This document shows, one piece after another, positions 9,801-13,023 of a stretch of DNA of 13,023 bases. Below the pieces are notes generated by a model. It had not been told where the DNA came from, made no database searches, and saw nothing but the letters and a program-made list of their open reading frames with translations. Source of the DNA: Physocladia obscura (Eukaryota > Chytridiomycota > Chytridiomycetes > Chytridiales > Chytriomycetaceae); NCBI GenBank assembly GCA_027596945.1, contig JADGJH010000938.1:1-13023 (forward strand), in the 5' to 3' direction. Each line of letters starts with the position of its first letter. The first letter of the stretch is position 1. The translations under genes were made by a program, and so were the position numbers.

Positions 9801-10684
9801 CAAACCGTCCAAAAATTCGGGAAGATATGTGACTAATTCAAGATGAGGCACAGAGTCAAGCGTTTTGATCCATTGCAGTAAAAACATTCGCGTAAATGGA
9901 TTCACAGTTTTAATACGTTCTCCAAGAAGCGGAATGAATCGCGGTAGATTGAAGGCTTCAGTTGGTGGTGCGACTGAGCCTGGAGCAGGTGGAAATGAAT
10001 GGGCTGGTAAAGAAATGCTCTGTGAAAGATTAGTGGCAACTGTGCGCTGGGCAATAGAAGTAAATTCTGCATATTCGCAAACAACATCCTTCACGAGACT
10101 GTCGAGCATATCGGTCCCTGTTTTCACGCTGGGATCTGGATCTGCCACAAGACGCGAAACGGCATCAAATATTTCGTTAAAAAAGACCAAGACGGAACGC
10201 CGTGCGACTTTGACGACATTATACATGCTTTCGCAGGCATAGTAACGGACACGCATATCGCTGTCTGCAAAACATGCAAGAATAGGTGGTACGATCGAAT
10301 CAAGACGCACAACTAATTGTTCCGCCCCCAGCGCTATCGCCACGGCTGCAAGACCAATGAGTCTGTTTTATTGGCGTTGGATATGGACACTGAGTGTGAT
10401 TGTTCTTTGATTGCAAAATAAAAACACACCCGCCGTTCCGTGCGTTTGCGACTGTTGAATACGCAAACTCAACAACAATGGCTTTGATGATCTGCTCGAC
10501 ACGATCTTTGTTGTTGACAGCCATTGCATCTCGGACAAGACTGTAAATTTGCAATAACTGTCAAATAAAAAGGCCCTATATAGATTATTGCTCACCGCTC
10601 TATTTCTAATGCCGCAGTTTTTCGCTTGTCATATAGTTTCTCTTGTAGCAGTTTGCAGAGGTGCGGTCCAAGAACATCTGCCAT
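6898..10684 (-). CDS. VAC14: VAC14, scaffold of the PI(3,5)P2 kinase complex, seven exons
   Basis: Vac14 is the HEAT-repeat scaffold that holds the lipid kinase Fab1/PIKfyve and the phosphatase Fig4 on vacuolar and endosomal membranes to control PI(3,5)P2. Exons in reading order: 10684-10596, 10540-10430, 10362-8883, 8808-8530, 8464-8360, 8286-7844 and 7786-6898, giving 1131 residues with every phase closing. The N-terminal helices read [19 protein letters not shown], then [19 protein letters not shown]. Next come [20 protein letters not shown] and further HEAT units. A Ser/Pro-rich loop lies around residues 300-420. The Fig4-binding C-terminal region follows, with [29 protein letters not shown] and [20 protein letters not shown] motifs (here beginning IESP). 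Conservation ends at [14 protein letters not shown] near residue 869. About 262 residues of Ser/Thr/Ala/Asn/Gly-rich sequence follow, which explains the length (yeast about 880, human about 782). Confidence 0.96.
8465..8529 (-). other. VAC14 intron with a non-consensus donor
   Basis: The 65-base fourth intron starts with GTTCTG and ends with AACAG. A CTAAC branch-like motif lies inside it, followed by a decoy acceptor (ACGCAG). Splicing joins EILEKEE to [10 protein letters not shown], restoring an uninterrupted VAC14 block. Retention would shift the frame and end the protein at the TGA after ...QWCST. Confidence 0.8.
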
Positions 10685-12135
10685 TTGAAAAAATGGGGTT
10701 TTGGAACCTCAATGAAGAAAGAAAAAAAAATAATGAAGAGGGATTAAAACACAACTGCGAGTTTTTCTCACAACACTGAAAGCGTGATATAGAATGAAGG
10801 CCAATCTTTTTCCCATATTAAAAAGAAGCATCCTTGAATACTTTCCTTCTTGTTACCAAAAACCAAACAGTTCCAAAGCGTCAACGCCTGACTACGATCG
10901 ACGACCGAAAAAACAACGTTGCTAACTGCGCAAACAGCTTCAAAATTTTGTTTACAAGAGGCCTACGCCGCGTAATTGACAATAATGCAGCAGTTTGGAT
11001 CTACGCTGACTTTCTCCGCCACAAACTTCCAGGCGAATGTTTGATGTCGTGGAAAGGGCAAAAATTGTTACGCAGTTTCATGCCGTGATTCTTTCGTGCA
11101 TTGCCCCCATGAGCGCTTCAAGACTCGACTGGTTTGCAAACGCAGTACCACCGATGATGGGGAATGGCATCATGGAAACCCAAAGATTTGGATTCGATTC
11201 TTGATTGTGTGCGAAAAAGTTGAGGATAGATTGTACTTTGATAACGCTGCAAGACACCGTTAATGCAGCAAAAGAAACTTTTGGAATGATAGAGGCAGAA
11301 ATTGAGACAACAAATATATTGGAATCAGGGGATATTAATCTACTATTATGTATACTACATTGATGTCAGTAAATTATTTTTTTGAACACAAATCCACAAA
11401 TTAGAATGTCGATTTCAACAACCGTGTGAGAAACCTGGATGAACTCGTTCATGTGATTTCGGCAGCCGAAAGCTCAACTCTCCTTGCGCGACCCGATGCC
11501 AACAACCTTCGAAAATACACTTGCTGCCTGAGGATCCCAAAAAAAAACAAAACGATAGACGTATTGTGTTCCGTAATGCTCTTGCGTATTCTTAGAAATA
11601 ATTTGAAGTTTTGCAACGATTACATCAATTCAAATATTTGTTCTTCACGAAATTGTTCTATGGACCTTATGTTGGGAGAGGGATTGGGATAAATGTTGCC
11701 CTTTGCACCAGCTGCGTGGTTCGAAAGAATATATTCAGAAGAGAAAGAAATGGCGAGCTCGTGGAGGAGTGATCAAATGAATAGCCGGTTTAATTCTTCT
11801 TGGATATTAAAAATAAAGAGGAAGGTTAAACCACTTTCTTCCATTATTCTTCTTGAAAGCTTCTTAAACTCTCAGGTTGATTGACAGCAAAATTAATATC
11901 AAAAAACGAAATGCAGTTCCAAAAACTTTCATGTGATTTGATAAACTTTACTTGACGCAAGATGAAAGCGAAAAACACATGAAATTGCTGATAAAAGACA
12001 AAACGAAGCAGAGAACTTAAACTCCCTGATCCACCAAGATCACAAATCAAATAGCAACAAACTTCATATGCAAACACGCCTCCAAATAATTGATCAACAC
12101 GCAACAAAACAAATACAGACAACAGCGACACGCGT
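10685..12135. other. Unresolved region with coding-like patches on more than one frame
   Basis: No complete gene can be built in these 1.45 kb. Stop-free + strand stretches follow each other in different frames: 10822-11088, 11010-11201, 11205-11360 (same frame as the previous one, after one TGA), 11405-11692, 11693-11884 (same frame, after one TAA) and 11602-11769. Several have protein-like composition, for example SRLDWFANAVPPMM, an amphipathic VNAAKETFGMIEAEIETT, and NRVRNLDELVHVISAAESS. The order and frame changes suit a decayed + strand gene with indels and stops. A - strand frame at 11078-11363 is also open, with ATG codons inside it. I could not place GT-AG introns that make the phases agree. 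No reverse transcriptase, transposase or integrase motif is visible. The part next to 10684 must also hold the VAC14 promoter, and that next to 12136 the P1 3' end. Confidence 0.45.
10822..11769 (+). pseudogene. Candidate decayed gene of unknown family
   Basis: This treats the + strand patches of the unresolved region as one broken gene. The main breaks are a frame change near 11010-11035, a TGA at 11202-11204, a stop at 11361-11363 followed by an AT-rich gap to 11404, and a further frame change between about 11530 and 11602. No start codon lies at the beginning of the first patch. The alternative is a live multi-exon gene whose splice sites I failed to find, or chance open frames. I do not recognise the product. 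Confidence 0.28.
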
Positions 12136-12707
12136 TTAATCGAAGAGACCAAATCCCATGTCGTCGTCAGACTCTTCTTTCTCTTCCTTCTTCTCCTCCT
12201 TCTTGGCAGCAGGAGTTTCGCCAGCAGCAGGGGCAGCTTCGGCGGCGGCGACCGGGGCTGCACCTCCCGATCCAGAGCCAGATCCAACGGCAAAGAGGAA
12301 CGAACCAACGTCTTTTCCTTCGAGCGCTTTAGCAAATAGTGTTGGCCAGATGGCTTCGATTTCGATTCCCGCAGCACCAATCAACGTCTTGAGCTTGTCG
12401 GCCTATCGAGTATTTCGTGCAAGTCAGTATATTACAGTCACGCCGTCCTTATCGACACTCAGGGGAATTATAATTTCGATGCTTTTGTTATTTGTCAACA
12501 CACTACTGTGTTATAACATCTACAATTTTTGAAACTGGGGACTTGAAGATTCCAATCCCCATCCATTATCCCATCATTAACTCCTAAAATCAGCCACAAA
12601 ACCATCCATCAACGATTTGTACAATTACTTACAGTAATCTCGAGACCGTCATCGTGGAGGATGAGCGCAGAGTAAACAAGGGCGGCTTCGCTTGACGAAA
12701 GGCTCAT
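12136..12707 (-). CDS. RPP1: 60S acidic ribosomal protein P1, two exons
   Basis: P1 pairs with P2 on the P0 stalk of the large ribosomal subunit, where it recruits and activates translation GTPases. Exons in reading order are 12707-12633 and 12402-12136, giving 113 residues, normal for P1. The donor is GTAAGT after ...LEIT, and the acceptor GATAG precedes [12 protein letters not shown]. The N-terminal dimerisation part reads [20 protein letters not shown], and [18 protein letters not shown] is typical of P1 rather than P2. An Ala/Gly/Pro hinge and a Lys/Glu-rich stretch lead to the conserved acidic tail [13 protein letters not shown]. The 230-base intron is the longest in the window; an intron close to the start codon is common in ribosomal protein genes. 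The gene appears intact. Confidence 0.97.
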
Positions 12708-13001
12708 TTTGGAAACTTCAAAAAAAAATTGACACTATCAGAATTCAAAAAATTGGTCGTTGAAGTAGAACCACCGATTATACTAAAAAGAATATTTGCA
12801 ATCGGTTGGCACATCAATTTCATTCCCCTTCTGTACCGCATTATGTCGCTGACTGAATTTTAAGCCTTACATTGCACAAACTTTCTTCAATTCCAATCAT
12901 GAGAATGCAATACAAGATGACAAACTATTTCAAGTGATTACGTGATTACAAACATGTTTCAAATGATTATTAAAGGCGAACGAAAAAAGAAGAAAACTGA
13001 C
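12708..13001 (-). promoter_or_regulatory. 5' flank of the P1 gene
   Basis: AT-rich DNA upstream of the P1 start with no gene that I can see on either strand. It must contain the P1 leader and promoter if these are complete in the window. A run of T just upstream of the start codon (read on the - strand) and a TTTTTAGTA-like pyrimidine stretch are the only features I notice; neither is a defined element. Confidence 0.4.
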
Positions 13002-13023
13002 AAAAAAAAAAAAAAAAAAAAAA
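13002..13023. repeat. 22-base A tract at the window edge
   Basis: A pure A run ends the window. It may be the edge of an assembly contig or an ordinary homopolymer. It is preceded by A-rich sequence with no recognisable mobile element. Confidence 0.7.

Noticed and set aside
9865..10242. 125-codon + strand open frame
   Set aside because: It is antisense to the strongly conserved VAC14 N-terminal HEAT repeats.
11202..11693. Reassigned stop codons, since two frames continue past TGA and TAA
   Set aside because: The resolved genes use TAA, TAG and TGA as real stops and need no stop reassigned, so a variant genetic code is not supported.
10685..12135. Retrotransposon or DNA transposon remnant
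   Set aside because: I saw no reverse transcriptase, integrase or transposase motif, and no terminal repeats or target-site duplication.
11844..12380. 178-codon - strand open frame overlapping P1
   Set aside because: Its first half is P1 read in another frame (Arg/Leu/Pro-rich from the acidic and Ala-rich codons), and the rest is the P1 3' flank. P1 itself is certain, and nothing supports dual coding.

Overview
The window is nuclear eukaryotic DNA. Conserved proteins are split by short spliceosomal GT-AG introns (about 42-130 bases, one of 230), intergenic spaces are short and AT-rich, and poly(A) signals can be seen. All resolved genes use standard stop codons. The gene set, the compact introns and the Asn/Ser/Gln-rich low-complexity stretches suggest a fungus, perhaps an early-diverging, chytrid-like one. 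That placement is inferred from style and cannot be settled from this window.

Layout from left to right: (1) + strand, 25-3237, an SLC12-type cation-chloride cotransporter in four exons, possibly with more exon to the left of the window. (2) 3308-3680, a possible 67-residue two-exon gene on the + strand, weakly supported. (3) - strand, 3681-4422, a four-exon single-domain rhodanese with a probable mitochondrial presequence. (4) + strand, 4527-5935, a five-exon DRG1/Rbg1 translation GTPase, divergent from the rhodanese across 104 bases. (5) - strand, 6078-6767, an unrecognised protein with one membrane segment and an Asn/Ser/Gln/Lys-rich tail. (6) - strand, 6898-10684, VAC14, the scaffold of the PI(3,5)P2 lipid kinase/phosphatase complex, in seven exons with a disordered C-terminal extension of about 260 residues. 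(7) 10685-12135, about 1.45 kb with no gene I can resolve, holding several coding-like patches in different frames that look like an eroded or unresolved gene. (8) - strand, 12136-12707, acidic ribosomal stalk protein P1 in two exons. (9) 12708-13023, the 5' flank of P1, ending in a 22-base A tract at the window edge.

The genes do not form one pathway. DRG1 and P1 both act in translation. VAC14 acts at the vacuole, and fungal SLC12 proteins such as yeast Vhc1 are vacuolar too, but these genes are far apart and gene order in such genomes rarely carries function. The exon models were built by hand from protein-family conservation, reading phase and splice sites. For DRG1, VAC14, P1 and the rhodanese, phases close exactly from start to stop, which supports the models strongly. 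I found no convincing new biological system. The places most worth a second look are the unresolved 10.7-12.1 kb region, the unrecognised membrane protein and the VAC14 tail.
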